Shown piece by piece: positions 8,164-15,268 of a stretch of DNA of 37,337 bases. A program made the position numbers and the translations under genes. Position 1 is the first letter of the stretch; each line of letters starts with the position of its first letter. The notes under the pieces are model-generated. The model made no database searches and was not told the origin of the DNA. It worked only from the letters and a program-made list of their open reading frames with translations. Source of the stretch: an uncultured Oscillospiraceae bacterium (GTDB lineage Bacteria; Bacillota; Clostridia; Oscillospirales; Oscillospiraceae); assembly GCA_905205085.1 (NCBI GenBank), contig CAJLCG010000013.1:1-37337 (forward strand). Direction: 5' to 3'.

Positions 8164-8401
8164 CCTCTTCCTCGCCTCCCTTGATTTCACGCAGCCGCTG
8201 CACCATGGCCCGCAGCACGCCCACCACAATGGCCACCGCCAGCACGGCGTAGACGATCATGATTCCGACGACAGCCGGGATGGGCCCCTCCTCCAGCATG
8301 GCCCATAGAACCGAGCCGAAAAACAGGAGTACCACCACGGTGGTGCCCAGAGCTGCCACGATGGCAGCTGTCCGGCCGGAGGACTTAGTACTTTTTTGCA
8401 T
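8147..8401 (-). CDS. Small membrane protein 1 of the MerR unit
   Basis: An 84-residue protein with two predicted membrane segments (about 12-34 and 43-66) separated by EEGPIP, then the tail REIKGGEEEDARKY. Its second half aligns without gaps to the last 44 residues of the MerR protein (PIP versus PLP, then a hydrophobic run, then QRLREI versus QRVQEI). The ATG at 8401 follows GGAGAGGTGG and overlaps the MerR stop by 17 bases. The overlap itself writes the start MQKSTK, just as the next overlap writes MQESTK. A start seven codons earlier is possible but has no ribosome site. No function can be assigned. Confidence 0.75.
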   Translation of the reverse strand: MQKSTKSSGRTAAIVAALGTTVVVLLFFGSVLWAMLEEGPIPAVVGIMIVYAVLAVAIVVGVLRAMVQRLREIKGGEEEDARKY

Positions 8402-9038
8402 CGTCCACCTCTCCTTTCTCAATTTCCTGCACCCGCTGGATGAGAGCCAGCAGGACGCCCAGAATGATCACACCGGGAATGGCCACCAGAACTACCACCA
8501 GGGGCAGGGGCGGGGCTTCCTCCGCGTCGATGGTAAAGCCCCAGATCATCAGGGCCATGAGCCCCGCCATCAGAGCCACCGTAATCACAGTGACCACCGC
8601 CGGGGCAACATACCGCAGACGTTTGGTGTCCTCTACCTGCTTGTTGAGGAAGGTGGTGCCCTCCCGTTCCAGGCGGTCCATCTGCTCCAGCAGCGCGGCG
8701 GCGTCCAGATCGTCCAGCCGCTCCTCCTTGTCGCTGAGGGTGCGGCAGAGCTGGATGGACTGCTCCAGATTTTTCTTGTCCCGCTCCAAGGTGACCAGGT
8801 GGCGGCGCATGCCGTCGCCCACGGTGTGGGCGCCCGACTGCATCTTGCGGATTTCCTCCAGAGGTACGCCCAGCTTGCGCAGCAGCTTCACCTGCCGCAG
8901 CTGGTCTACCTCCCGGGGGCCGTACTCCCGGTAGCCATTTTCACTGTTGCGCCGGGGGGCGATGAGTCCCTGCTCCTCGTAAAAGCGAATGTTCTTTTTG
9001 GTGATGCCCACCTGGGCCTCCACCTCGTTGATTTTCAC
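8385..9038 (-). CDS. MerR-family regulator with C-terminal membrane domain
   Basis: A 217-residue regulator. Residues 1-68 form the MerR winged helix-turn-helix (ITKKNIRFYEEQGLI and GYREYGPREVDQLRQVKLLRKLG). Residues about 75-140 are a helical dimerisation segment. Two hydrophobic segments follow (about 143-168 and 175-199), with the charged tail QEIEKGEVDDAKKY. No cysteine motif of a metal sensor is visible. Start is GTG (9038-9036), seven bases after GGGGG, about 20 bases from the predicted transcription start. The membrane tail suggests it senses an envelope or membrane signal, directly or through the two small proteins that share the tail. Its own promoter carries a MerR-type dyad, so it is probably autoregulated. 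Confidence 0.9.
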   Translation of the reverse strand: MKINEVEAQVGITKKNIRFYEEQGLIAPRRNSENGYREYGPREVDQLRQVKLLRKLGVPLEEIRKMQSGAHTVGDGMRRHLVTLERDKKNLEQSIQLCRTLSDKEERLDDLDAAALLEQMDRLEREGTTFLNKQVEDTKRLRYVAPAVVTVITVALMAGLMALMIWGFTIDAEEAPPLPLVVVLVAIPGVIILGVLLALIQRVQEIEKGEVDDAKKY

Positions 9039-9062
9039 AGGTTGTTCCCCCTTTGTACCTCC

Positions 9063-9093
9063 AATGTATACCTTCCACCAGGGGGAAGGTCAA
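9063..9093 (-). promoter_or_regulatory. MerR-type promoter with internal operator dyad
   Basis: On the minus strand TTGACC (9093-9088) is followed by a 19-base spacer to TACATT (9068-9063), or by 17 bases to TATACA. The spacer holds a 21-base near-palindrome (9070-9090) with ACCTTCC and GGAAGGT arms, centred between -35 and -10. A dyad in a 19-bp spacer is the standard MerR-family arrangement. It lies just upstream of the MerR gene and is its likely own operator. Confidence 0.75.
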
Positions 9094-9105
9094 GATTTTT
9101 TTGCG

Positions 9106-9147
9106 TTTTTTCAAAAAAGGAAGCCCTCCACCCGGTGGAGGGCTTCC
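9106..9147 (-). terminator. Intrinsic terminator of the XRE regulator gene
   Basis: GGAAGCCCTCCAC/GTGGAGGGCTTCC form a long stem (9119-9147) beginning 4 bases after the stop. On the minus strand it is followed by TTTTTT (9118-9113). It separates the XRE gene from the MerR promoter. Confidence 0.92.
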
Positions 9148-9150
9148 ATA

Positions 9151-10089
9151 TTATTCTTCTTCATCCCCATCGCTGTCATCCATGAGATGGCTGACCAGAG
9201 CGCACAGCAATCCGGCAATGGGGTAGACGATCCAACCCCAACGCCAGCCAATGGAGTTGCCGTAATCGTTGACCAGAGCCATCCCGCCAAAGCCGACGGC
9301 CAAAAAGAGAATGGTGGCCACCAACATGATGGCCCCGCAGATCCGGTCAATTTTCTTGCGCCGGGCCTTGGCCTGGGGACGGGGGTCGTGCTCCCGGTTC
9401 CAGTTTTCAATCTCATACTTCTCCATCCGCATCCCGGCCCAAACCAGAACCGAGACGGACAGGGCAAGGTCCAGCAGGAAGCTGGAGACCAGGGCAGCCT
9501 CCCGGCGGTCGCCCCCCGCCTCCGCCCAGGAGGAGAGAAGAACCAGCCACACCACGCCGATGATAATAGCGGCAATGGGCAGGGCAATGAGGTAGGGAAA
9601 GCGGCGGGCATAAGCATCCCGCTGGGCGGGGGTATAGATCTGGGGGAGGGTGGGGTGCTGCTGGGCAAAGCGGTCATGGTCTATAAAAGCCACCACCAGG
9701 ATGGCTACTGCCACGGCAACGGCGGACAGGATCACTGCCCCGCACCAGGTATCAGGTATGCCGGCCAGGCCATACAGGCCCAGGGCAGCGGCAACCCCCA
9801 GAAGGATCAGCCCCACGCCACCGGCCACGGCATTGGAGAAGGCGTTCATGTGCCGGTCATAGCCCACGGCGTCCTCCTGACAGGCGGCCTGGGCGTCCCC
9901 ACGCACCAGGGTGTCTAGGTCGGTCTGAAACAGGCTGCACAGAGTCATCAGCTTCTCCATCTCGGGAAAGCTGGTATTGGATTCCCACTTGCTCACCGAC
10001 TGGCGGGACACCTCCAGCCGCTCGGCCAGCTCCTCCTGGGTCAGGCCCTCCCGGGCGCGGTAATATTGCAGATTTTCACCAAAGCTCAT
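9151..10089 (-). CDS. XRE-family regulator with multi-pass membrane domain
   Basis: A 312-residue protein. The N-terminal helix-turn-helix (residues about 7-62, LTQEELAERLEVSRQSVSKWE) is the XRE/Cro type common in Clostridia. Residues about 83-300 contain six or so hydrophobic segments separated by polar loops, and the C-terminus is acidic (DDSDGDEEE). It is therefore a membrane-embedded DNA-binding protein. The ATG follows GGAGG at seven-base spacing. It lies between the dnaD-dnaI pair and the MerR unit, with its own terminator. Target genes are unknown; autoregulation is likely because repeated GGTTGCG heptamers sit upstream. Confidence 0.88.
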   Translation of the reverse strand: MSFGENLQYYRAREGLTQEELAERLEVSRQSVSKWESNTSFPEMEKLMTLCSLFQTDLDTLVRGDAQAACQEDAVGYDRHMNAFSNAVAGGVGLILLGVAAALGLYGLAGIPDTWCGAVILSAVAVAVAILVVAFIDHDRFAQQHPTLPQIYTPAQRDAYARRFPYLIALPIAAIIIGVVWLVLLSSWAEAGGDRREAALVSSFLLDLALSVSVLVWAGMRMEKYEIENWNREHDPRPQAKARRKKIDRICGAIMLVATILFLAVGFGGMALVNDYGNSIGWRWGWIVYPIAGLLCALVSHLMDDSDGDEEE

Positions 10090-10135
10090 GGCGAGATCCT
10101 CCTTTCAAGGTGGCTCCAGCTTACCAGAGCGGCGG

Positions 10136-10194
10136 CGCAACCGGAACCAAATTGGGGTTGCGTTTGCCGATCTCGTCGTAAACTTTCGGTTGCG
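10136..10194. promoter_or_regulatory. Three GGTTGCG heptamers upstream of the XRE gene
   Basis: CGCAACC at 10136-10142, GGTTGCG at 10156-10162 and GGTTGCG at 10188-10194. The first two form an inverted pair with a 13-base gap; the third is a direct copy 32 bases on. They lie 47-105 bases upstream of the XRE start and could be its operator. A clear promoter is not evident. Confidence 0.35.
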
Positions 10195-10210
10195 CGGGGG
10201 TTTTTGGGCC

Positions 10211-11215
10211 TTAAAACTGATTTTTCTTCAGCAGACGGATGTCGTCGCCAAAGAAGTGGAGCACGTGGTACTCTCCCATCAGGCGGGATGCGATCTGAGG
10301 GGAGTAGCGCCGGGCGGCCTCCTCCATGGTGAGGTTGGAGGAGATGACGGTGTGCTTCTCGCCCACCAGGCGGGTGTTGAGCAGCTCATAGAGGGCGGAC
10401 TGGACAAACTGGGTGGTGAGCTCGCTGCCCAGGTCGTCCAAAATCAGCAGGTCGCAGGTGAGGTAGCGCCGGGTCTCGTCCAGCGCCTCCTGCACCCCCT
10501 GGGCGTCCCGCTGGAACTTGCGGGTCTCAAACTGGGAGAAGATGTTGCCCGCCGTGTCGTAGACCACCGAGAACCCCTGCTCCGACACACTCCGGGCGAT
10601 GCAGGCGGACAGGAAGGTCTTGCCCAGGCCAGGCGCTCCGGTGAGAAACAGGTTTTTGATGGCAAAGCGGCCAAACTTTTGGGCGTAGTTGAGACAGACC
10701 TCATACACCAGATCCATGTTGGAGCGGGGCGAGGTGCCCCGGCCGGGCCAGGGGGTCTGGCTGTAATAGTCCAGGCGGAAGGTGTCAAAAGACTGCTCTC
10801 CCAGGTCCAGCAGCTTGGACAGCTCCTGGATCTGCTCCTGGGTGCACAGCTCCTTTAAGCACCGACACATCTGGGCGCCCCGCCAGCCGGTGTCGTTGCA
10901 CAGGGGACAGGCGGGCTTGGGGTCCAGGGCGTCCTCGGGCAGGCCCATAGCGCCCAGCAGCACGGCCCGCTCCTGCTGGATGTCCAGGTTTTTGTCCCGG
11001 ATGGCCCGCACCGCGGCACCCGCGTCCTCTCCCTTGCGCAAAGAGGCGGCCACCAGCTGGGCCATGGTGCCCTGGAGCTGGCGGTCCAGCTTGGCCAGGC
11101 GGGGCTCCCGGGCGTAGAGCTGCTGCCGCAGCTGTTCCCGCTGGTCCTCCCGGCGGCGCTTATTCTCCTCCAGCCGGGCGGTGGCCCGGCGCAGCACGTT
11201 GGCGTCGTATGCCAT
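10211..11215 (-). CDS. DnaI/DnaC-type replicative helicase loader ATPase
   Basis: A 334-residue AAA+ protein. The N-terminal half has a coiled coil (about 10-60) and a zinc-binding cluster CPLC...CRC (C103, C106, C117, C119), as in the DnaB-contacting domain of DnaI. The ATPase half has Walker A GAPGLGKT (193-200), Walker B LLILDDLG (256-263), a sensor asparagine in SSN (294) and a C-terminal arginine (SRLMGEYH, R311). It should load the DnaB/DnaC-type helicase at the origin or at restarted forks. It lies four bases after the DnaD-domain gene, a common clostridial pairing. The annotated ATG begins immediately after the dnaD stop region. The exact functional name (dnaI versus dnaC-like) is inference from domain order. 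Confidence 0.92.
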   Translation of the reverse strand: MAYDANVLRRATARLEENKRRREDQREQLRQQLYAREPRLAKLDRQLQGTMAQLVAASLRKGEDAGAAVRAIRDKNLDIQQERAVLLGAMGLPEDALDPKPACPLCNDTGWRGAQMCRCLKELCTQEQIQELSKLLDLGEQSFDTFRLDYYSQTPWPGRGTSPRSNMDLVYEVCLNYAQKFGRFAIKNLFLTGAPGLGKTFLSACIARSVSEQGFSVVYDTAGNIFSQFETRKFQRDAQGVQEALDETRRYLTCDLLILDDLGSELTTQFVQSALYELLNTRLVGEKHTVISSNLTMEEAARRYSPQIASRLMGEYHVLHFFGDDIRLLKKNQF

Positions 11216-11219
11216 TTCC

Positions 11220-12164
11220 TTAGCCCTCCTTCTTCATCTGTTCCATCAGGCGGCGCATGCGCTCCATATCCTCCCGGGCCTGCTGGGCCTCCCGGTCGGC
11301 CTGAGCCGGGGAGGGGGCGGGGGCGGCCTGCACCGGCCGGGGGTCCCGGTCTCCCGCCTGGATGGCGGCCAGGGTGTGCAGTCCCTTCTCGTGCCAGCGG
11401 CGGAGGATGCCGTTCATGTAGCTCCAGTCCATAGACTGCTTTTTCATAATGGTGCGCTCGTAGGCCGCACGCAGGGCGCCGTCGTCAAAGCCCATGGCGT
11501 CCCAGGCGGTGATGTAGTTCTTCTCCCGCTCCACCAGAGGACGGGGCGGGATATCCAGCAGCCGCAGCACCTCAGCGCCTCGGCCGCGGAGCCGGGCCAG
11601 GGTCTGGAGGTGGCGCTCGGCGGCCTCCACCGTGTCGATGCCCTGCCGGGCCCAGGCAAACCCCTCCTTGCGGATCTGGGAGAGGAAGGGGCGGCGGCCG
11701 GGGCCGTATTTGCGCTCCATCTCCTCAATGCACCAGCCCACCAGCAGAAAGATGACCTCGGTGGGGAGGGCCAGATAGTCGTAGAGGGTGTAGAGAATTT
11801 TCAGGTCGTTGGCGGTGAGCTTCTTGCCCAGCCGCCGCTCCACCTCGTCGCACAGGGCGGGGAAGGTGGAAGCCTTGTCGCCGAGGGCGGTGGTGATGTC
11901 CTCCAGGGCGTACTCCGGGGGAGCGGGCTCGGGGATGGGTGCGGCGGGAGCGGAGGACAGCTCCCGGGGGGCCAGACCCTGGTTCTGGAGAGCCTCCAGG
12001 GCAGCCTGCTTGCGCTCTACCGGCCAGGGGAGCCCCTCCAGGCCATTTCGGCGCAGCAGGTGCAGATATAACAGGGCGGCGTCGCCGTTGTCCAATTTGA
12101 TCAGTCGCTGGACCGCCTGGTCGGGCAGGGCCAGCACGCTGCCGGGCAGCAGGCTCTGAGTCAT
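11220..12164 (-). CDS. DnaD-domain replication protein
   Basis: A 314-residue protein with an N-terminal winged-helix-like part and a DnaD C-terminal domain (pfam DnaB_2 type), visible as ITAWDAMGFDDGALRAAYE through YMNGILRRWHEKGL at about 205-265. The tail is basic/acidic and helical. DnaD remodels DNA and recruits the helicase loader during initiation and restart. The start is ATG at 12164, preceded by GAGAGGAGGAGCACCC. A longer frame upstream lacks a ribosome site and would run through the promoter. It forms an operon with the following helicase loader gene (gap four bases). Confidence 0.9.
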   Translation of the reverse strand: MTQSLLPGSVLALPDQAVQRLIKLDNGDAALLYLHLLRRNGLEGLPWPVERKQAALEALQNQGLAPRELSSAPAAPIPEPAPPEYALEDITTALGDKASTFPALCDEVERRLGKKLTANDLKILYTLYDYLALPTEVIFLLVGWCIEEMERKYGPGRRPFLSQIRKEGFAWARQGIDTVEAAERHLQTLARLRGRGAEVLRLLDIPPRPLVEREKNYITAWDAMGFDDGALRAAYERTIMKKQSMDWSYMNGILRRWHEKGLHTLAAIQAGDRDPRPVQAAPAPSPAQADREAQQAREDMERMRRLMEQMKKEG

Positions 12165-12213
12165 GGGTGCTCCTCCTCTCCCGGCCCCGGAGGGCCGTTT
12201 TTCATGGGCTTCT

Positions 12214-12242
12214 ATTGTACCGCAAAACGGGGCGGGAGTAAA
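12214..12242 (-). promoter_or_regulatory. Sigma-A promoter for the dnaD-dnaI operon
   Basis: On the minus strand TTTACT (12242-12237), a 17-base spacer and TACAAT (12219-12214), about 50 bases before the dnaD start codon. Confidence 0.75.
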
Positions 12243-12325
12243 GCGGTCCGTTGTGGAACACATGGATTTCCAGTGGAAAACAGGGAAAAGTGGAGAGAAG
12301 GGGGCGCATTTGGGTAAAATATTGG

Positions 12326-12354
12326 TGGACAAGGGGGAAAAGGGAGACTATAAT
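12326..12354 (+). promoter_or_regulatory. Sigma-A promoter for the DEAD-box helicase
   Basis: TGGACA (12326-12331), a 17-base spacer and perfect TATAAT (12349-12354). It is divergent from the dnaD promoter 85 bases away. Confidence 0.8.
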
Positions 12355-12521
12355 GAAGCGTGATACCGCTTCTTAAGGGAAGAGGTAAGAGTGAAAACGT
12401 AAGAGGTGGGGAGCGTGCTCCCTGCCGGATTCGGGGCCGCGCCGGAGCACGGGCGTTTCCGCACAGACTGTGTGGGTTGGGAAGGCCTTGGATCACCACA
12501 CAGAAAGAAAGGAAACGGACC
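12355..12521 (+). promoter_or_regulatory. Structured leader of the DEAD-box helicase
   Basis: A leader of about 160 bases. It has a hairpin GAAGCG/CGCTTC at 12355-12372, right at the transcription start, and a longer one CGTGCTCC (12414-12421) with GGAGCACG (12444-12451). No T-run follows either. Long structured leaders are common on cold-shock-type RNA helicase genes; regulation here is inference. Confidence 0.4.
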
Positions 12522-13697
12522 ATGGAAATTAACGGCGAAATTGTAAACGACCAGGTGCGCTATGCCGACCTGGGGCTGAGCCCGGAGCTTATGCGGGCCA
12601 TTGAGAAGAAGGGCTATGTGCAGGCCACCCCGGTACAGGGGGGCTCCATTCCTTATTTTATGGAGTATAAGGATGTGATTGCCAAGGCGCCTACCGGCAC
12701 CGGCAAAACCTTTGCCTTCGGCATCCCTATGGTGGAGCACATCGACCCGGAGAGCCGGGATGTGCAGGGTCTGGTGCTGGCCCCCACCCGGGAGCTGGCC
12801 ATCCAGATCCGGGATGAGCTGCGGGACCTGTGCGCCTTCAAGGAGGGCGTGCGCACCGTGTGCCTGTACGGCGGCCAGCCCATCGATAAGCAGATCACCC
12901 AGCTGAAAAAGGACCCCCAGATCGTGGTGGCCACCCCCGGGCGGCTGATGGACCACGTGAAGCGGCGCACGGTGCGCCTGGACAAGGTGCAGACCGTGGT
13001 GCTGGACGAGGCCGACCGGATGCTGGACATGGGCTTTATCAAGGACGTGACCCGGATTTTGGACCTGATGCCCAAGCGGCGCAACCTGGGTCTGTTCTCC
13101 GCCACCATCTCCCGGGAAGTCATGGACATCTCCTGGGTGTACCAGCGTGACCCGGTGGAGATCACCGTCCGGGCTGACGAAGAGAACAAGCCCGACATCA
13201 CCCAGTACCGCCTGGACGTGGAGCGCAACGAGAAGGTGGACACCATGGTGCGGCTGATGGAGATCGGCGGCTTTGACCGGGTCATCGCCTTCTGCAACAC
13301 CAAGAACATGACCGACCGGCTGGCGGGCCTTCTGCGGATGCGCCACATCACCTGCGAGGCTATCCACGGCGACATCCAGCAGCGGGTGCGGGAAAAGACC
13401 CTGCAAAAGTTCCGGGAGGGACAGCTGCGGGTGCTGGCGGCCACCGACGTGGCGGCCCGGGGCCTGGACATCGACGATGTGGATGCGGTGTTTAACTACG
13501 ACGTGCCCGACGAGAACGAGTACTATATCCACCGCATCGGCCGCACCGGCCGGGCCAAGCGCCACGGCGTGGCCTACTCTCTGGTGTCCAACATCACCGA
13601 GGGCATCCGGCTGGACGACATTCAGAAGAACACCGGCAACAACATCCAGTACGTCCATCTCAACGCCCAGGGGGAGCTGGAGCCGGGAAAATCTTAA
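12522..13697 (+). CDS. DEAD-box ATP-dependent RNA helicase
   Basis: A 391-residue two-domain RNA helicase core. The Q motif ends in ATPVQ (about residue 39). Motif I is APTGTGKT (56-63), Ia PTRELA (89-94), II DEAD (162-165), III SAT (193-195), V ARGLDI and VI HRIGRTGR. It ends shortly after the second RecA domain, so it lacks the long C-terminal RNA-binding extension of CshA or DbpA. It would unwind short RNA duplexes in ribosome assembly or mRNA decay. The start is the ATG at 12522 after AAAGGAAAC; the open frame extends further upstream but only through the leader. Transcribed alone from its own promoter. Confidence 0.95.
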   Translation: MEINGEIVNDQVRYADLGLSPELMRAIEKKGYVQATPVQGGSIPYFMEYKDVIAKAPTGTGKTFAFGIPMVEHIDPESRDVQGLVLAPTRELAIQIRDELRDLCAFKEGVRTVCLYGGQPIDKQITQLKKDPQIVVATPGRLMDHVKRRTVRLDKVQTVVLDEADRMLDMGFIKDVTRILDLMPKRRNLGLFSATISREVMDISWVYQRDPVEITVRADEENKPDITQYRLDVERNEKVDTMVRLMEIGGFDRVIAFCNTKNMTDRLAGLLRMRHITCEAIHGDIQQRVREKTLQKFREGQLRVLAATDVAARGLDIDDVDAVFNYDVPDENEYYIHRIGRTGRAKRHGVAYSLVSNITEGIRLDDIQKNTGNNIQYVHLNAQGELEPGKS

Positions 13698-13787
13698 TCG
13701 GTTTTTCATCTTGTCCCCATCACTTTTTTATCCTTCCTATCGTATGATATAGGAGAACAGAGTACAAATCGTACGGAAGGAGAATGA

Positions 13788-13997
13788 ATGATGGATAGAC
13801 GGCTTTATAAGACCGAGCATGATGATAAGATGATCTGCGGCGTGTGCGGCGGCATTGCGGAGTATTTCGGCATCGACCCCACCCTGGTGCGGGTGGGCTG
13901 GGTGATCGCCGGGTGCATGGCCTCCTTTGGCCTGTGGGCGTATATTCTGTGCGCCATCGTGATGCCCCGCAAGAGCGACGTATACCCTCAGCTGTAA
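13788..13997 (+). CDS. PspC-domain small membrane protein
   Basis: A 69-residue protein with the PspC signature: basic start RRLYKTEHDDKMICGVCGGIAEYFGIDP, then the segment TLVRVGWVIAGC running into a single membrane helix (about 36-60). PspC-type proteins act in membrane-stress responses as membrane anchors or partners of PspB; stand-alone short versions are widespread in Firmicutes without a known Psp system. Two consecutive ATGs (13788, 13791) follow AAGGAGA; either could start. No psp partner lies nearby. It is flanked by its own terminator. Confidence 0.88.
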   Translation: MMDRRLYKTEHDDKMICGVCGGIAEYFGIDPTLVRVGWVIAGCMASFGLWAYILCAIVMPRKSDVYPQL

Positions 13998-14013
13998 CAG
14001 CACATGTTCATTT

Positions 14014-14041
14014 GGGCGGCAGAGATCTGCCGCCCTTTTTT
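14014..14041 (+). terminator. Intrinsic terminator of the PspC gene
   Basis: GGGCGGCAGA (14014-14023) pairs with TCTGCCGCCC (14026-14035), followed by TTTTTT. It lies 17 bases after the stop codon. Confidence 0.92.
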
Positions 14042-14070
14042 ATACCATTATATAATAAGGAGGAGACGGC

Positions 14071-14928
14071 ATGGAGACGCTGCGCTGTTCCACGGTCCAG
14101 GATGTCCCGCGGCTGCGGGAGCTTTGGTATCTGGCCTTTGGAGATGACGGGGCCTATGTGGACAATTTTTTTGAGACCTACTACAAGCCGGAGCGGATGC
14201 TGGTGCTGGAGGAGGACGGCGTGGTCCAGGCCATGACCGCCTGGTTTAATACCACCTTTGTGGTGCCGGAGGAGGGACGCTTCCGGGCGGCCTACCTCTA
14301 CGCCGTGGCCACCCACCCCGACTGCCGGGGGAAGGGGATGGCTGGGCGGCTGCTGGCCTGGGCGGACGACTACTTCCGTACCCTGGGCATTCCGGCGGTA
14401 ACCACCGTGCCCGCTGAGCCCTCCCTCCACCATTTCTTTGGGGTCAACGGGTTCCGGGAGTGCTTCACCCACACAGAAACCCAGACCCACACCTCCGCCC
14501 TGCCGGAGGGGGAGCCCCCCTTTGTGCTGGACAAGCTGAGCCCCTTCCACTATCAGGGACTGCGGGAGGCTGTTCTGGCCGGGAAACCCCACATCGACCT
14601 GGGGGAGGAGGCGGTGGCCTACCAGGCGGGGGCCTGTGCTCTGACGCCCGGGGGCGGTCTGTACGCCGCCGACACGGGAGCGGGCGTGGCCCTGATGTGC
14701 GCTGAGGGGATGACAGACGGCAGCCTGCTGGCCAAGGAGATTTTGGGCGAGCCAGAGGCGATAGAGCGGCTGCTGGCCTGGCTGCCCAAGCTGCTGCCTG
14801 CCTGGTCCGGAATTTGGCGCTGTCCGGGGAACAACTTGCAGTTTGGAATGCTCAAGTGGCTGGACCCCACCCGGGCAGAACGGTGGGACTGGGAGCGCCG
14901 CGCCTACCTGGGACTGGCCTTTGATTGA
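14071..14928 (+). CDS. GNAT-family N-acetyltransferase
   Basis: A 285-residue protein. Residues about 1-130 form the GNAT fold, with the acetyl-CoA-binding loop in YAVATHPDCRGKGMAGRLLAWA (R/Q-x-x-G-x-G/A written here as CRGKGMAG). Residues 150-285 form a second domain, as in Eis-like two-domain acetyltransferases that modify lysines or aminoglycosides. The substrate cannot be read. The ATG follows AAGGAGGAG at good spacing. It is monocistronic, ended by a hairpin terminator at 14974. Confidence 0.85.
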   Translation: METLRCSTVQDVPRLRELWYLAFGDDGAYVDNFFETYYKPERMLVLEEDGVVQAMTAWFNTTFVVPEEGRFRAAYLYAVATHPDCRGKGMAGRLLAWADDYFRTLGIPAVTTVPAEPSLHHFFGVNGFRECFTHTETQTHTSALPEGEPPFVLDKLSPFHYQGLREAVLAGKPHIDLGEEAVAYQAGACALTPGGGLYAADTGAGVALMCAEGMTDGSLLAKEILGEPEAIERLLAWLPKLLPAWSGIWRCPGNNLQFGMLKWLDPTRAERWDWERRAYLGLAFD

Positions 14929-14973
14929 CGGGAAAACGTCATACCGAAGCAGGACAAGTGACATGACATTTAC

Positions 14974-15012
14974 AAATGGTTGAATTTCAGTTTTGGAATT
15001 CAACCATTTTTT
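14974..15012 (+). terminator. Intrinsic terminator of the acetyltransferase gene
   Basis: AAATGGTTGAATT (14974-14986) pairs with AATTCAACCATTT (14997-15009), followed by a T-run. The stem is AT-rich but 13 bp long. Confidence 0.88.
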
Positions 15013-15020
15013 GTTCAAAA

Positions 15021-15048
15021 TTACGGTCAAATTGTTTGATTACCGTAA
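15021..15048. promoter_or_regulatory. Inverted repeat upstream of gdhA
   Basis: TTACGGT (15021-15027) and ACCGTAA (15042-15048) are separated by 14 bases and lie 65-92 bases upstream of the gdhA -35. A further CCACA/TGTGG pair lies at 15072-15091. The positions suit an activator or repressor site; no protein can be named. Confidence 0.35.
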
Positions 15049-15112
15049 AATTACGCAAAAAATCAAAAAAGCCACAGTTATTTTGTTGTGGTAACATCCA
15101 CAAAAAATTTGC

Positions 15113-15140
15113 TTTACTTCCCGGCGTTTTATGTTATGCT
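15113..15140 (+). promoter_or_regulatory. Promoter of gdhA
   Basis: TTTACT (15113-15118), a 16-base spacer and TATGCT (15135-15140) preceded by TG (extended -10). The leader to the start codon is about 120 bases. I see no known riboswitch in it. Confidence 0.6.
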
Positions 15141-15268
15141 ATACATAAGGATAAGTGATAGGTTTCCTTTTCCGGATGTTTGTTCAAAGCCACCGGCAGA
15201 AAATGAAGGGAATCTGTCAGTTTTCAAGTTAAATGCCACAAAAAATTTATCGTAGGAGGAATGTAGCG

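Noticed and set aside
11220..12332. Longer version of the DnaD protein starting at 12332
   Set aside because: The extra 56 residues would cross the promoter at 12214-12242; the ATG at 12164 has an excellent GGAGG site.
12245..12340. DnaA-box-like TGTGGAA/GTGGAC sequences near dnaD, as a possible origin
   Set aside because: Only loose matches to TTATCCACA, no cluster, no AT-rich unwinding region and no dnaA/dnaN nearby.
15141..15268. Glutamine riboswitch before gdhA
   Set aside because: The conserved glnA-type core is not visible in the leader.
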